From positions 1-64,000 of the IMG/VR virus record IMGVR_UViG_3300042557_001040: a stretch of 64,000 bases of DNA, one strand, 5' to 3'. The stretch is from a virus. This document shows, piece by piece, positions 32,519-44,500 of this stretch. The stretch's first letter is position 1. Every line of letters starts with the position of its first letter. The position numbers and the translations under genes are program-made. The notes beneath the pieces were generated by a model that worked only from the letters and a program-made list of their open reading frames with translations, was not told where the DNA came from and made no database searches.

Positions 32519-33366
32519 AAATAATAAAACAGAAAACCAAGACACTGGTTACAAGAGATAATGGGAGAAGTGCTGATGCAATTTCTCCCAATTTTATCTA
32601 TGGATGTCTTGGTGGTTGTATGAAGTCCTATTGTTATGTAGGAAGATACAACCATGATAAGGTATATATAAATGAGAATATAGATGAGATAACTAATTCT
32701 ATTAATGACTGGGTATTTAAACAAAAATGGCCTAAAACTCCTAATCAGTGTGATGCTACTTATTACACTATAGATATAGGATGCAGCACAGATGTAGCTT
32801 TAATGTCCAAACATTATGATTGGAATCAAGTTTTTCAGTTTTTTAATACTTGGCCTAAGATAAAAAGCACATTTGCCACTAAATATCCTACTATGTTTAA
32901 TCCAGGTGACTACAATTTGTTGCCAACTAAACATAGAATAAGAGTGAGCTTAATGCCTCAAAAGTATTCAGACATACTAGAACCAGGTACAGATAAAATA
33001 TCAGATAGAATAGACTGCATCCCCAAACTTCAAGAGAAGATGGAAGTGCACATTAATTTCTCTCCTATTATATATACAGACGGTTGGTTGGATGAATATA
33101 AAAAGTTGTTTGAAGAGTTAAAATCTAAGGGAATAGATGTAAAGTGTGAGTGTATTTTCCTAACTTACAACACTATTCAGCATGAGCGTAATGATCCTGC
33201 AGTAGACAGTTTGTTATGGAGACCTGAGATACAAGAAGCCAAGGACTCCCAGTATGCTCCAGATAACATAAGGTATCAGTGGAAACTAAAAAGTAAGATG
33301 GTTACACAATTCACCGACCTTTACAGAGAGTATTTTAATCCTTTAAACATTAGATATATTTTTTAA
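32515..33366 (+). CDS. Radical-SAM protein of spore-photoproduct-lyase-like type
   Basis: Residues 31-40 carry three Cys in CLGGCMKSYC followed by YVGRY. This resembles the [4Fe-4S] cluster site of spore-photoproduct-lyase-like radical-SAM proteins (CxxxCxxC), but here it reads C-x3-C-x4-C (Cys31, 35, 40). A YCY tripeptide-like end is kept. The segment TIDIGCSTDVALMSKHYDWN and a later ECIFLTYNTIQH fit a TIM-barrel core. SPL-type enzymes repair thymine lesions in DNA with SAM radicals. A role in repair or base modification is inferred. It is coupled (ATGA) to the dNMP kinase. Confidence 0.7.
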   Translation: MKIIKQKTKTLVTRDNGRSADAISPNFIYGCLGGCMKSYCYVGRYNHDKVYINENIDEITNSINDWVFKQKWPKTPNQCDATYYTIDIGCSTDVALMSKHYDWNQVFQFFNTWPKIKSTFATKYPTMFNPGDYNLLPTKHRIRVSLMPQKYSDILEPGTDKISDRIDCIPKLQEKMEVHINFSPIIYTDGWLDEYKKLFEELKSKGIDVKCECIFLTYNTIQHERNDPAVDSLLWRPEIQEAKDSQYAPDNIRYQWKLKSKMVTQFTDLYREYFNPLNIRYIF

Positions 33367-33368
33367 TC

Positions 33369-33770
33369 ATGAAACCATTAAGCAAAGAGTTCTTATTGAA
33401 GAGAGGATTTTGTTGCCACAATGGTTGTAAAAACTGTCCTTATATGACATTTAGAGACTATCAAGAAAAAGCTGTAGAGACAGCTGTTTATGGAAATGGA
33501 GACAAGATTATTTACCCAGCACTGGGACTGGCCAATGAGGCAGGAGAAGTGTTAGGGAAAATTAAAAAGGTTCTCAGAGACAATGAAGGAAGATTCACCA
33601 CAGACAGGTGTGTTGCTATTGGTGATGAGATAGGAGATGTGCTTTGGTATATTGCAGCATTGGCTAAAGATTTAGACCTATCTTTAGAAGACATTGCAAA
33701 AAACAATATTGAAAAACTATTAGACAGAAGAGCTAGGAATGTTATTCAAGGCTCAGGAGATAACCGTTAA
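33369..33770 (+). CDS. DUF5522 / MazG-type NTP pyrophosphohydrolase fusion
   Basis: Residues 1-25 (LSKEFLLKRGFCCHNGCKNC) match a DUF5522-type Cys-rich module. From Met26 the rest is a MazG-like hydrolase: Glu57 and Glu60 in NEAGEV, then DEIGD (86-90) with Glu87 and Asp90, the metal-binding ExxE...ExxD pattern. MazG-type enzymes cleave nucleoside triphosphates, often non-canonical ones, to the monophosphate. The Met at residue 26 would make a normal stand-alone MazG start, so the fusion may have come from two adjacent genes. It follows the radical-SAM gene after 2 nt. Confidence 0.8.
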   Translation: MKPLSKEFLLKRGFCCHNGCKNCPYMTFRDYQEKAVETAVYGNGDKIIYPALGLANEAGEVLGKIKKVLRDNEGRFTTDRCVAIGDEIGDVLWYIAALAKDLDLSLEDIAKNNIEKLLDRRARNVIQGSGDNR

Positions 33771-33780
33771 AAACAATTAT

Positions 33781-33978
33781 ATGATATGCATGCATTTTAA
33801 AAACTACATGTTAGGTATACAGTTTGAATTTTTAAGCCAATGGAGGTGTTTATTAGGAATTTTTTTTCAAAAAGGTTCAGAATTTATAAATAATGAAGAA
33901 AAACAATTTGCAGAAGTTTCAATAGGTATTATATTCTTTTATCTTCGAATTGCTAAATATGAAAAAGGGGGAAACTAA
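33781..33978 (+). CDS. Small hypothetical protein, 65 aa
   Basis: The first good start is ATG 33781 (MICMHFKNYMLG), just after the previous stop. The protein is aromatic and hydrophobic in parts (QFEFLSQWRCLLGIFF, VSIGIIFFYLRI) and may associate with membranes. Its TAA stop lies inside the terminator at 33962-33990. No family is recognised. Confidence 0.5.
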   Translation: MICMHFKNYMLGIQFEFLSQWRCLLGIFFQKGSEFINNEEKQFAEVSIGIIFFYLRIAKYEKGGN

Positions 33979-33990
33979 TCCCCCTTTTTT
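33962..33990. terminator. Bidirectional terminator at the convergence of the two large blocks
   Basis: A perfect 10-bp stem (AAAAAGGGGG / CCCCCTTTTT), 8-nt loop and U-tracts on both strands. It holds the stop codon of the plus-strand gene ending at 33978 and adjoins the stop of the minus-strand giant gene at 33990. Confidence 0.92.
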
Positions 33991-36900
33991 TATTTAATAT
34001 AGAATGATTTTACTTGATCATAACTATCCCATTTATTTAAAACATTTAAAGCTGGGATCACATCTTTCCATTCTTTCCAAACTTTAAGATCACCTTTGTG
34101 TGTTCCTCTTTCATAATAATTTTTTTCATAAGGAGGTATTGGTAAACTTAAACTTTTTTCTACGGCTTGGCCAAAATCTTTTAAAGTTGTTAAAATAGCA
34201 AATGGAGATTTTGCAATCTGATATTGTTCTTCAATACCCACAAGCGGCATCATTGTAGAAATTTCTTTAACTTGTCTACTTTGTTGATAAGCTAAGAAAT
34301 TAAGCCATCTTTTTATAAATTTATCTTCTGGTGGAATACCATCTGCAATTCCACGAACAATCCCATACAATGCAAAGCTTGCTGCAAGAAATGCAAGTTC
34401 AGCTAAGTTTTTATACATATTTTTTATTTGAACAGAATCCATGTCTTTCCATCCTGTTCTTAATTTTTCTATAAATGTGCCTTCTGCTTCTTTAACATAC
34501 TTTAAAAAACTTAATACGGTTACGTACCTACCTTCAACTGTTCCTAAATTTTCATCTATATATCTTTCTTTAAATCTTGATTTGTAAGCAGGATAAATCC
34601 ATTTATGAAATTGTGCAGCAAGTTGCCCTATCCAATGATCTTGTATAACCATTCGATCTTGAAAAGCATAGTTACCGTGGATTTGTTTATTTACTTCTAA
34701 AATATAATTAATTAAATCATATCTTTCTTTATCTGACATTTCAAAACCATCTTTTAATTTTAACTCACCGGTATTTGGATTAAAATCAAAAGCATCATAG
34801 ACACTTAAAGTTTCACCAGTTTTGGAATTTTTAAGTGTTCTTGTCATTGTTATAGCTACACCAGTCTTACTTTGAACATTAAATTCACCACCTTCCTGTA
34901 AAAGATAAGCCCAACTCATAAAATCTACCTTACCCTGATCTTTTTGATAATGCCTCACCATTCTAAAATATTCAACTATAGCTTCATATTTACTTTTTGC
35001 TTTTTTTCCAATTTGATACCCATCACTGTGCTCACCCAATCCTCTAAATATATTTGGCAAATAATCTTTATTATATTCCCCAACAGCTCTATTTGCAGCA
35101 GGTCTATCATAATATAAAGAACCCGCTGTTTCAATAGAATTGTTTATTCTACCCATTACATAGTTGTTTATATTACCAAATATATTAAAACCTACACCTT
35201 TTAAAGATGTTAGATTTTGAATACGTTTAGAAATAAGAGCCATTGTTGTTCTGTTAAATTCCTCATTATTATAATAAACCATTTTAAACCATTTATTAAG
35301 CCTTTTGATCGCAAATACATTTTCTTTTCTTTTTACAACAGCCTTTCCTTCACTTTCTTTATTTAATTTAGAACCTTTGCGTATAAGTTTATTACCTAAT
35401 GAATCAATTTCATAATAGTCCCTGTCTTCCATTATTTTAGCAATAGCTTGTAAATCTGATTCTATATTGCTCATTATTTCAAAATTTTCAGCCATTGCTG
35501 CAAATTGAATAAGATTTTCTACCAAATCACCTTCAATTTCTTCCACCTTAATTTTACTTTCCTCTATCTTAATATACTCTTTAAGTTTATTTCTTTTTTC
35601 TAAAAATTCTTTTTGGGATATTTTACCTTCAAGTTTTTTTTGTTTAAAAGCTTCTAGCTCTTTTTTGAGATATTCTACTCTTTTTTCATTTTGCAATTTA
35701 CCAACATAAAGTATGGGAAGACCATTTTCAACTTGACCAAGTTCATCAACTATTCTTTGATTCGTGTATATTTCTGTACTAAAAAAATCTTTTAAAGATT
35801 TGGCTACAGCTTTAGTAAAACTACCTCCATTTTTTTTAAGTGTTTCCATAAACTTTCCTCTCACTCTTCCCACCTTTCCTCTTTGAGCAGAAGCTACATC
35901 CTGAGGAAGCTTTTCTAACTGATTCTGATACTCTTCCACCCAACCCTTATAAAAATTAGATTGAGCTTTTTCCTGTTCTGTAACAGGATTCATAAGTTTA
36001 ACATATTTTGGATCTCTAAGATCAGTGCCATCTTCAGCAATATCTCTAATTTCAACAAATTCACTTTTTACAAACCAATTTGTTTTAAGAGTAACTCTTC
36101 CTTGAAATGTTCCGTCAGATTCAAATTGAGGAGACCAATACGTTGCTTCATTAAAATACTTAAGTCTGAATTGCTCATATTGTTCATCAGTTACGTCTTC
36201 TTTCTTTTCCCATTTATAAAACAGCTCACCATCTGGTTTACTATATGCAACTAAGTCTTGATACCTATCTCTTATTGTTTTAAAAAAGTCTGTATATTTA
36301 TGATATTTTCCATCTTTAGCTCCTTGTGGACCTATTGTTTCAGCATTCATAAATTCTCTATATGCTGTTTTATCTCTAAAAAGAAGGATGTTAAATTGTA
36401 AATCTTCATCACTGGCTTTGGTGATATCTGTTATAGGAATGTATTGTTTTTTATCACCGTTTTTTTCTCGTAATGTATTTTTAATTTCATAATATTTATC
36501 ATAATATTGACTACCCACTCTACTAACATACCTTCCCGTAAACTTGCCATTTTTAAAAACTTTCATAAAATCATAAAAATCTTTAGTAGTTTTTTTAATA
36601 CCAAAAGCCTTTAATAAATTATTACCAAGTTGAGCTATTTTAGAAGCCGTACTTTCTGAGTTATCTTTAGCTTTATTAACAGCTGCTTTATATATTTTAT
36701 CTGCTATTGCAAGAAGAGTGTCTTTGCTTGTTGCAAGATCTCCAAGATAATAATCTTCAGCAGGAATATCATAAACTTCCTTCATTATTTTATTAAGCTC
36801 GTCTTGTGTAAGATCTCTAGATGTATTGCTTTTTATAACATTTTTAACATAACTTTCTAAATTGTTATCAATGCTTTCTTTAACATCATCTAAAGTATCA

Positions 36901-38558
36901 ATAAGTTTAACGAGCATAAGTTGTTGTTCTTTACTACCAACACCTTTAGCATTAATTATACCTCTATATGATTCTATATACTTATCCACTTCAATAAGTA
37001 ATGAGGCATAATTTGGTTTTTCCATATTTTTTGGATCAGATATTTCTTTATGATAATCAGTGATTTCTTGCATTGCATAATTTAAAAAAGCACCATAGGC
37101 AAGTGATGGTCTATCATTTCTAAGATCTGAACCCATCATTGCCATGAGTTCATTTATCTTATCAATCATAACATCTTTTTCTATAAATGTTTTTCCTTTA
37201 CGTATTTTTTCTAAATACTTTTTACGAGCTTCAAATGTGTTAATTACCTTTTTACTCTCATCATACATTTGAGTAAACTTATCATCCCCATATATTTCAA
37301 TTTCTGGTTTACTATCTTCTTCACTTAAGAAATCAGGATCATTTACAGGATTATCGATTCCTAATTCTTTTTTGAGCTCATCAAGTCTATTTCTAGGTTC
37401 TAAATCTGTTGGTATAAGTTTATTTACATAAGTTTGATTCATACTAATAGAATGCTGTTCCTCACCCTCCCACTCAATATCTTTTATTTTTTTATCAACA
37501 TCCAAATCTAACTTTAGATGTAAAGTGTGAAGTTCAACAACATCAAAACCTTTAAGCTCAATAAGTTTTTTATATGCCGCTAATTGAATACCATGTTGCT
37601 GTCTTGTAGATAAACTTTGCCCTTTAAAAACAGAACCTTCTGCATCATCTTTTATTAAATATTTTTTATCATAATTTTCTGATTTAACACTATTTTTAGA
37701 AGCTTTTAAATCTACAATTTTTATTTTACCATCAGGTGTTATTACCAAAAGATCAAGTGAGCCAGCTATTTTAGAATATTTATCACCAATTGCGGCCTGT
37801 GTTACTATAATAGAACCATCTTTAGTAAGCATATTTATATACACTTGAAATAGCCCATAAGCTGTTTTTAATTTATCATGAGGAATATTGTCAATGTCTT
37901 TTACAGCATCTTCAAATTTTTGACCAAGAATAACACCCTGTAAAAGTTTATCAAATGAAGTTCCATATTCTCTATTAATAGCAAACTCATCATTCATAAG
38001 CTTACCTTTGATACCGGTAGTAACAGAAGTGTAGGTTTCACCATCTTCATCTACATAAACATGTTCACTAGGTTCAAGAACTACAGGATTATCAGAATTT
38101 TCTATAAGATCGTTTACAATACGTTTTTGTAATGCGTTTCCTTTTTTACCAGCTTTATTAAGAAATTCTTTTCTTTCAGGGTCCAGTACAAATGCCACAC
38201 TGGTACTAACAAACTTTTTTGTAGGATCATCTAACAAATCATTATTAAATATATTAGATTTGGGTTCACCATTAGCATCAGCAAAACTGCCAAACATGCT
38301 ATTTTTTTTAGTAAAGTATTCTTGATACTCTGAGCTATATGCAATACTCCATAAACCAACCGCTATTTCTTCTGGAGATTCATTAAGCAGTGTCCCATCA
38401 TCAAGACGATTTTTTAAATAAGGAATTTGATCAAGGTATTTTTTTACACCTTTTTCTTTTACTTTATTAAGAAGTTCTTTATAAAGTATTGAATCTTCAC
38501 CATTAGGGGCTAAAACCCTATCCACCTTACCATCTTTTCTATATAATTGACAGGCCAT
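33990..38558 (-). CDS. Giant virion-type protein with PD-(D/E)XK nuclease domain, 1522 aa
   Basis: The start (MACQLYRKDGKVDRVLAPNG) and the segment ADANGEPK near residue 95 recall large crAss-like virion proteins. Residues of about 165-330 form a RecB-type PD-(D/E)XK nuclease: strand HVYVDEDGETYTSVTT, GSLD with Asp269, VDLK (Asp283, Lys285) and QLAAY (325-329). The next 1100 residues are helical and Lys/Glu-rich. No membrane helix is obvious, but the C-terminal 120 residues include a hydrophobic stretch, LAELAFLAASFALYGIVRGI. It lies downstream of the giant RNA polymerase gene (22-nt gap), so it is likely packaged and injected; it may attack host DNA or process phage DNA on entry (inference). 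Confidence 0.75.
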   Translation of the reverse strand: MACQLYRKDGKVDRVLAPNGEDSILYKELLNKVKEKGVKKYLDQIPYLKNRLDDGTLLNESPEEIAVGLWSIAYSSEYQEYFTKKNSMFGSFADANGEPKSNIFNNDLLDDPTKKFVSTSVAFVLDPERKEFLNKAGKKGNALQKRIVNDLIENSDNPVVLEPSEHVYVDEDGETYTSVTTGIKGKLMNDEFAINREYGTSFDKLLQGVILGQKFEDAVKDIDNIPHDKLKTAYGLFQVYINMLTKDGSIIVTQAAIGDKYSKIAGSLDLLVITPDGKIKIVDLKASKNSVKSENYDKKYLIKDDAEGSVFKGQSLSTRQQHGIQLAAYKKLIELKGFDVVELHTLHLKLDLDVDKKIKDIEWEGEEQHSISMNQTYVNKLIPTDLEPRNRLDELKKELGIDNPVNDPDFLSEEDSKPEIEIYGDDKFTQMYDESKKVINTFEARKKYLEKIRKGKTFIEKDVMIDKINELMAMMGSDLRNDRPSLAYGAFLNYAMQEITDYHKEISDPKNMEKPNYASLLIEVDKYIESYRGIINAKGVGSKEQQLMLVKLIDTLDDVKESIDNNLESYVKNVIKSNTSRDLTQDELNKIMKEVYDIPAEDYYLGDLATSKDTLLAIADKIYKAAVNKAKDNSESTASKIAQLGNNLLKAFGIKKTTKDFYDFMKVFKNGKFTGRYVSRVGSQYYDKYYEIKNTLREKNGDKKQYIPITDITKASDEDLQFNILLFRDKTAYREFMNAETIGPQGAKDGKYHKYTDFFKTIRDRYQDLVAYSKPDGELFYKWEKKEDVTDEQYEQFRLKYFNEATYWSPQFESDGTFQGRVTLKTNWFVKSEFVEIRDIAEDGTDLRDPKYVKLMNPVTEQEKAQSNFYKGWVEEYQNQLEKLPQDVASAQRGKVGRVRGKFMETLKKNGGSFTKAVAKSLKDFFSTEIYTNQRIVDELGQVENGLPILYVGKLQNEKRVEYLKKELEAFKQKKLEGKISQKEFLEKRNKLKEYIKIEESKIKVEEIEGDLVENLIQFAAMAENFEIMSNIESDLQAIAKIMEDRDYYEIDSLGNKLIRKGSKLNKESEGKAVVKRKENVFAIKRLNKWFKMVYYNNEEFNRTTMALISKRIQNLTSLKGVGFNIFGNINNYVMGRINNSIETAGSLYYDRPAANRAVGEYNKDYLPNIFRGLGEHSDGYQIGKKAKSKYEAIVEYFRMVRHYQKDQGKVDFMSWAYLLQEGGEFNVQSKTGVAITMTRTLKNSKTGETLSVYDAFDFNPNTGELKLKDGFEMSDKERYDLINYILEVNKQIHGNYAFQDRMVIQDHWIGQLAAQFHKWIYPAYKSRFKERYIDENLGTVEGRYVTVLSFLKYVKEAEGTFIEKLRTGWKDMDSVQIKNMYKNLAELAFLAASFALYGIVRGIADGIPPEDKFIKRWLNFLAYQQSRQVKEISTMMPLVGIEEQYQIAKSPFAILTTLKDFGQAVEKSLSLPIPPYEKNYYERGTHKGDLKVWKEWKDVIPALNVLNKWDSYDQVKSFYIK

Positions 38559-38580
38559 TATTTATATTGATTTAAAATTT

Positions 38581-41500
38581 TTAGGGTTGTGCGCATCTAT
38601 CATTTAAAGGATTATCATCATCTAATTTTGTATCATCTGATTTGATACTACCAAATCCCATCAATCTTTCAAACTCTTTTCTTTTTTCCATATCCGTTAT
38701 GCCAAGTTTTTCTTCTTTTGACCCAACTGCTGGTACATTTTTACTAGCTTGAGATGGTTTTTCATTATCACCCATTCCTAATGCTGCAAGAAATCTATTT
38801 CTTAAAGCGGTATCCGTAACACCTAATTCTTTAGCTTTTTCTTCAGTAAGGTTTTCATCAACAATAGGCGTTTCTCCTAATGTTTCATTTCCTTTTATTT
38901 GAGGAGCTGATGATGTAATGTCATATCCTAACATATAAACTAATTGTCCTGGGGTTTTTACAGTTTTTTTCGCATCATCTGGTATAGCATCCCAGACATC
39001 ACCTACAAATTTAAAGGATTTACTAGCGGTATCAAAAGTAAAAGTAATGCCTTCTCTAGCGAGTATTTCTTTTGGCGTACCAGTCACATTTTTAGTAGCA
39101 GCGGTTGCTATTTCTTTTTTTTGTGTAACAGATGTTTCTCCTGGTTTAACAAATCCTCTGTTAATCATCCACATCTCCTCTTTTTCAGGATCGCTAAAAG
39201 CTCTTTCATAATAAGGATTATAAGAAGAAGGATTGGTTGTAAGCTTTCTATATCTAGGAAGTTTAGCAGTATCAGGAATTGGGTCAAAAACCTCTCCTGC
39301 CTTAAAAGTTTTTGAAGAACCCTTTCTTTCTATTTTTTGGTATACAGCTTTTACACCAGAAGCAACAGTTTCCCCAGGTTGAATCATTCTTTTAGGGGAA
39401 CCTTTAGGTTGTTTTTGTGCTTTAGTAACCGATTTAAGAACAAAGAAAGTGTTTTCAAAATATTTTTTTCCTTCTGGTTTTATACTTTGTTTTATAATAT
39501 ATGGAAAAACAACCTCACCTTTTTTATTAGTATAAAAACCTTTAGCCCTTAAAGAATCCATATTTTTAGCAAATCTTTTCTTTTCATCAGGTGAATACTT
39601 AAAACTATCTGCCTTGGCTTTAGCTGCCTCTTCTTCTTTTTTAATCCATTCTTTTTTTCCTTCTTCATCTAATTGAGAAAACTTTTCAGTTTCTTCAGCC
39701 AACATGGTATAATAATCAGCATCATCCATCCATGTTATTTCAGATTCTTCTTCTTCAGTGAAAGCCTTTTGTTTTTCTTTTATACGAGCACCATTGAAAA
39801 TATCAATTTTTATTTTATCACCGTCTATTACAACAGATTTGGGTTCAAAGCCATCTACATTTTTATTTCCTACATCTTTGAACTTAGGTTCAGCAAATAG
39901 AGTCATACTTCTAACATAATATCCATTTCCAACATGCCTTGTATATATATGCATAAATTCATTAAACAAATCATTAGCTGTTAACCCAAATACTTTTTTA
40001 TACTCTTCATCTATATTTTTTGTTGTGACCATGTTTAATTTCAAAACATCATTAGCTATTCCTGTACTTTGCATCAAATCTGTAAACATAAAGTTAGGAA
40101 TAAACTTAATAAAACTATTACTTCTAAACTGACCACCATCTTTTACCAACAGATAATTAAAAAGAGCATTAGCCATGTCTCTACCGTTTCTACCATTGCC
40201 ATCAAAATCAATATCAGATTGATAGATTTCTATAAAACTATCTCTTAATTTTTCTATTTGATATTCATTAAGTTTAGCCCAAGTGTTAGATTCTAGTTTA
40301 TTAAATCCATCTTTATTTTTAGGATTGAGTCCAGCCTCTCCTTTAGCATTAACTATGGTGGTAGATATTACATTTAAAAATCTTTTGGCAATATAGTTAT
40401 TTGGAAGTTTTTGTCTAATCGTTCTAATAACATCCACTATATCAGAAAACTTGTCTCCTTTTGCTATAGCACCTTCATCATATATAAGGGCATTGGTCAT
40501 TGTAGATAAAGTTCCTGCTCGCCCTCTATCAGCAAGAAATTTTCTATATGCTTTTATAGAAAGATAAGAAATCAAATCTCTTTTCAAATCTACATTAAAT
40601 TTATCTTTAAGAGATGCTCTTACACTCAAGTTATCTTTTACAATATTTTCAATACGCTTAAACACACTTGTTCTTTCCAAGAACATGCTTTTGCTGAGAT
40701 CATTAATTTGATCAGCTATTTTAATCCATTTAGAAATATAGTGAGATTGTTTAGATTCATCATAACCCATGAATACTTGACGTAAATCAAATGGTGGAGG
40801 AGTTTTTCTACCTTCAGGTATAAATTTCTCAAAAGCATCATCATTTTGATTTCTTAAACCCAGTTTTTCTATTTTGTTATTAATACCATCATAGTCTTCC
40901 CAAGATGTACCAAGTCCTTTAACAAGCTTAAGTACTTGAGCAACATCAGAAAAGTATTTAGTTTGATTTGATATCCCTATAAAATCTTCTAATACAGAAG
41001 CCTGATATATAGCACTACTCCCATTATTTTTAATATTGGATACCATTATATCATCTGTAAGATCTTCTTTTACATAGTCATCTCCAGCTAATTTCTTATA
41101 TTTTTCAAAAAGTTTTTTAGCCACTTGAGACTTGTATATTTTACTTTCCTCATTTGTTTTAATATTATTTGAAGCTATTTTGGTTAGTTCAAAATACTCT
41201 CTTACAGCAGGTTGTAACATTAAAAGAATAGAAGATTTTAAAGGAACACCTTGAGCTACCATATTAGAAACATAACCAAGAGCCTCCATGTTAAGACCAA
41301 GTCTAGCAGCCAAACGTTCTTTAGCATTATCTGTCATAGCTGATACTAAAGTAGATATAATGTTTGTTATACGATCTTCACCATCATATTTACCAGTGGC
41401 TGCATTATAACTATTAGAATGTGAATAACTATCAAATGTGTGACCATTTATTTTAATCTTATACATTTTAACCTTCTTGCCCTTAGCATCTTTAAAAGTG

Positions 41501-44500
41501 TCTCTAAGGTTAATCTTAAAGTTATTCAGTATGGCATAAGTAAGCATTGAGTTAACAGCCGCACCAATGTTTCTAGAACCTTCTTTATTATTTTTAAAAG
41601 CTTTGTATTTACCTATAATAGAATCAACATCAACTCCTCCTTCTGTAAGAATATTTTCTATTTCTGTTGGTAATACTTTTTGTCCATTTTCATTTTCTGT
41701 AGATAATAAATCAATAAGATTACCAGCTACATTTGGATCTAATAAATTGGTAAGAGCAGTTAAGGACGCAACTTCAAATGCTATAGATCTGCTTCCACCT
41801 GAAATAACATGTTCATTAGTAAGCATCAATAACTTCTGCTCTAAAATTCTATTATTAAGAACACCATTATTAAGTTCTTTTTTACTTTTGGCATAATCTA
41901 AAACATTAGATGGAAGTTTTAAAGACCCAAGGGCCTGAGCTATAAGTTTTTGTTCTACACCGTCTAACTTTTTTACTAAATCTTTAAATTCATTTACCCA
42001 TTTTTTACCCATATCAATAATAGCTTGACGTTCGTCCGCTGTTATTTTTCCACCAAGTTCTTCACTAAAATAAACACTTTCAAATATTCTAAACTCATCT
42101 AAATCTTTTGTAAGTTTTTTATACTCTTTATATTTTTTAGATAGTTCTTGATATATAGGATTTGTTTCTTTTAATTCTTGAAGAACATCTCTAAATGCCT
42201 TGTTATTATTTGCATTCCAGCGTACATATTCTTCAAATTTTCCTTCTTTAGAAGTTTCTGTTCCATAAGGAAAACGTTGACCATCTTTTACATATGTATC
42301 ATATATGTGCATATACAGTTTATCAATATCAAAGTCAGCACCAGATATTTCTATGAGTTCATGGGGAAAGATAGCAGTGGAACCATAATATGCTGGCATA
42401 AATCCAACAAGTCTAAGGGCTACAAAGCTATGTTTTGCCTGTGATGGGATACGTACACCAAACATTTTAGCTATGTGATCAGGAATAGGTTCACCTGGCT
42501 TTAAGTTAAAGTACTCAGCATAGTGAGCTGGCATAATAAACTCTGTATATCTACCTATAATTTTACCATTCTTATCATATTCTGGTACGTTATGTCTAAG
42601 ATCATCTACATAGATGTCTCCTTTTTTCATTTGCTCAAACTTGCGATCAATACTATTATTCCATCTTTTAGCATTCTTTATATATCTATTTGGATTTTGT
42701 TTAATAACTCTTTCATCTACCACTGTTCCAATAGGATTACCCTCTTCATCATAACGTCCAGTAAATATTTTAACTACTTGTTTACCGTAATTGGACATCA
42801 AGGCAACAGAGTGACCTGGAGTTTTTTCACTCATAACTCCTTTAGAAAAATAAGCTAAAAATAATTGAGTGTATTTGTCAAGAGTGATATTGTTGTTAAG
42901 ATTATATTTAGGTTTTCCATCTTCTCCTAAAGAAAAGAAATCAATAAGTTGACTATCTGCTCCTGTAGAACGTAATGTTTCTACAGCTCTTTTTTGAAAC
43001 TTTTGAAGCTGTGGACTTATTTTACCTTGGTCCATAGACTTTCCTAGCTCTGAATAAGCACTGTCTATATTAAAGATTTCATCTCTACTTCTTGTATAGT
43101 TATTTGTAACACGTTGGTCAACATCACTAAGATACATTTTTTTAATATCTCCAATTGTTAACTGACTACCATCTTCTTTAGTGCTTCTACCCATAAAAGT
43201 AACAGGAGTAGAATCTTCTTGTTCAGAAAGTATAATCTGTTTGGCCTGACTGGGATCTGTAATTTGTATTTTATTAGAAGGGTTAACCAACTGAAGTCTC
43301 CAATAATTTGTATCTTGCTTTACAAAATTTTCATCTTTAGCATTTTGAAATCCTAAACTATGATCAAATATATTTCTCTTAATACCCTTACTAGATTCTC
43401 TATCTCCAGCAAATACTACAGTATTATTATCTTTTTCAAACTTTTCCATTCTTTCCCTAAGTTCATGTAACTCTTCAGAACCAGGAATAGCTACCCACTT
43501 ACCATTTACTTTCATAGAAGTAAACTCTTTAGTAAGCATTACAGTGGATGTTTTAATATATTGAAGACCATCAAAATAAACAAGCTTTTTAGAGTTAAAC
43601 ATTGCTTCCATATCTTTTAACCCACCTGAACCAAAAATTTCTTTTTCAGTGAGTTCTTGACCAGCTTCTAACTTATCAAGAATTTTAGCAATTGCCGGTG
43701 TAAGTTGACCTAAACCATGAAGAGTATATCTCATACTCTTTACAGTTTGATAAGATTGGGCATCTGCTTTATTTTTTAAACCACCAGCATAGTTAGCTTT
43801 AAATTTAGGACTTGTAAAAGTAAGCATGTAACTTTTAGTAAATGCTTCTGTAATACCAAGTTCAGGAGATGTTACAACAGAATATAAACTGGGCCCACTA
43901 CCATTAGCACCTCTAGCACGTTTAATAATATCAATTTCATCTTTAAATGCTTTAGCCTCATCACCATACAGTATTTGATTAATAGATAATGTATTAATAT
44001 AATCATTTATTAATATCTGACCAAGATTATGTCTGAGATTTCCTGGTTTAATGTTTAACAAATCATTTCTTCTTTCATCTATAACATCCTTACCATTTTC
44101 TTTTTTAGTAAAGCCTATCCTTAAAAAATCATCAACAAGATTATTTTGAATTTCTTCTTCATTACCTTCTTCAGATTTACTTACTGTAACAACACCAAGG
44201 TCATTGGCAAGTTTAACAAAATCTTCAATTTGTTTTTCCCAATATTCTTTAATTCTACTATTTATCTTAGTATTTTTAGAAGCAATATCAAAAGCATCAT
44301 CTAAACTATCTTGTTCTAATTCATCAGCTAATTCTGTTCCTAGCATATTAGCCATCTTATAGAACTTTAAACCTCTTGGTTTTTTCTTATCTGTTCTTCT
44401 ACCATCACCATCTACAGCATAATGATAACCTTGTATTTCACCATCTGGATATATGCCTGATTTTATTTCAGCTCTTACTTTCTTAATACGATTAAACTCT

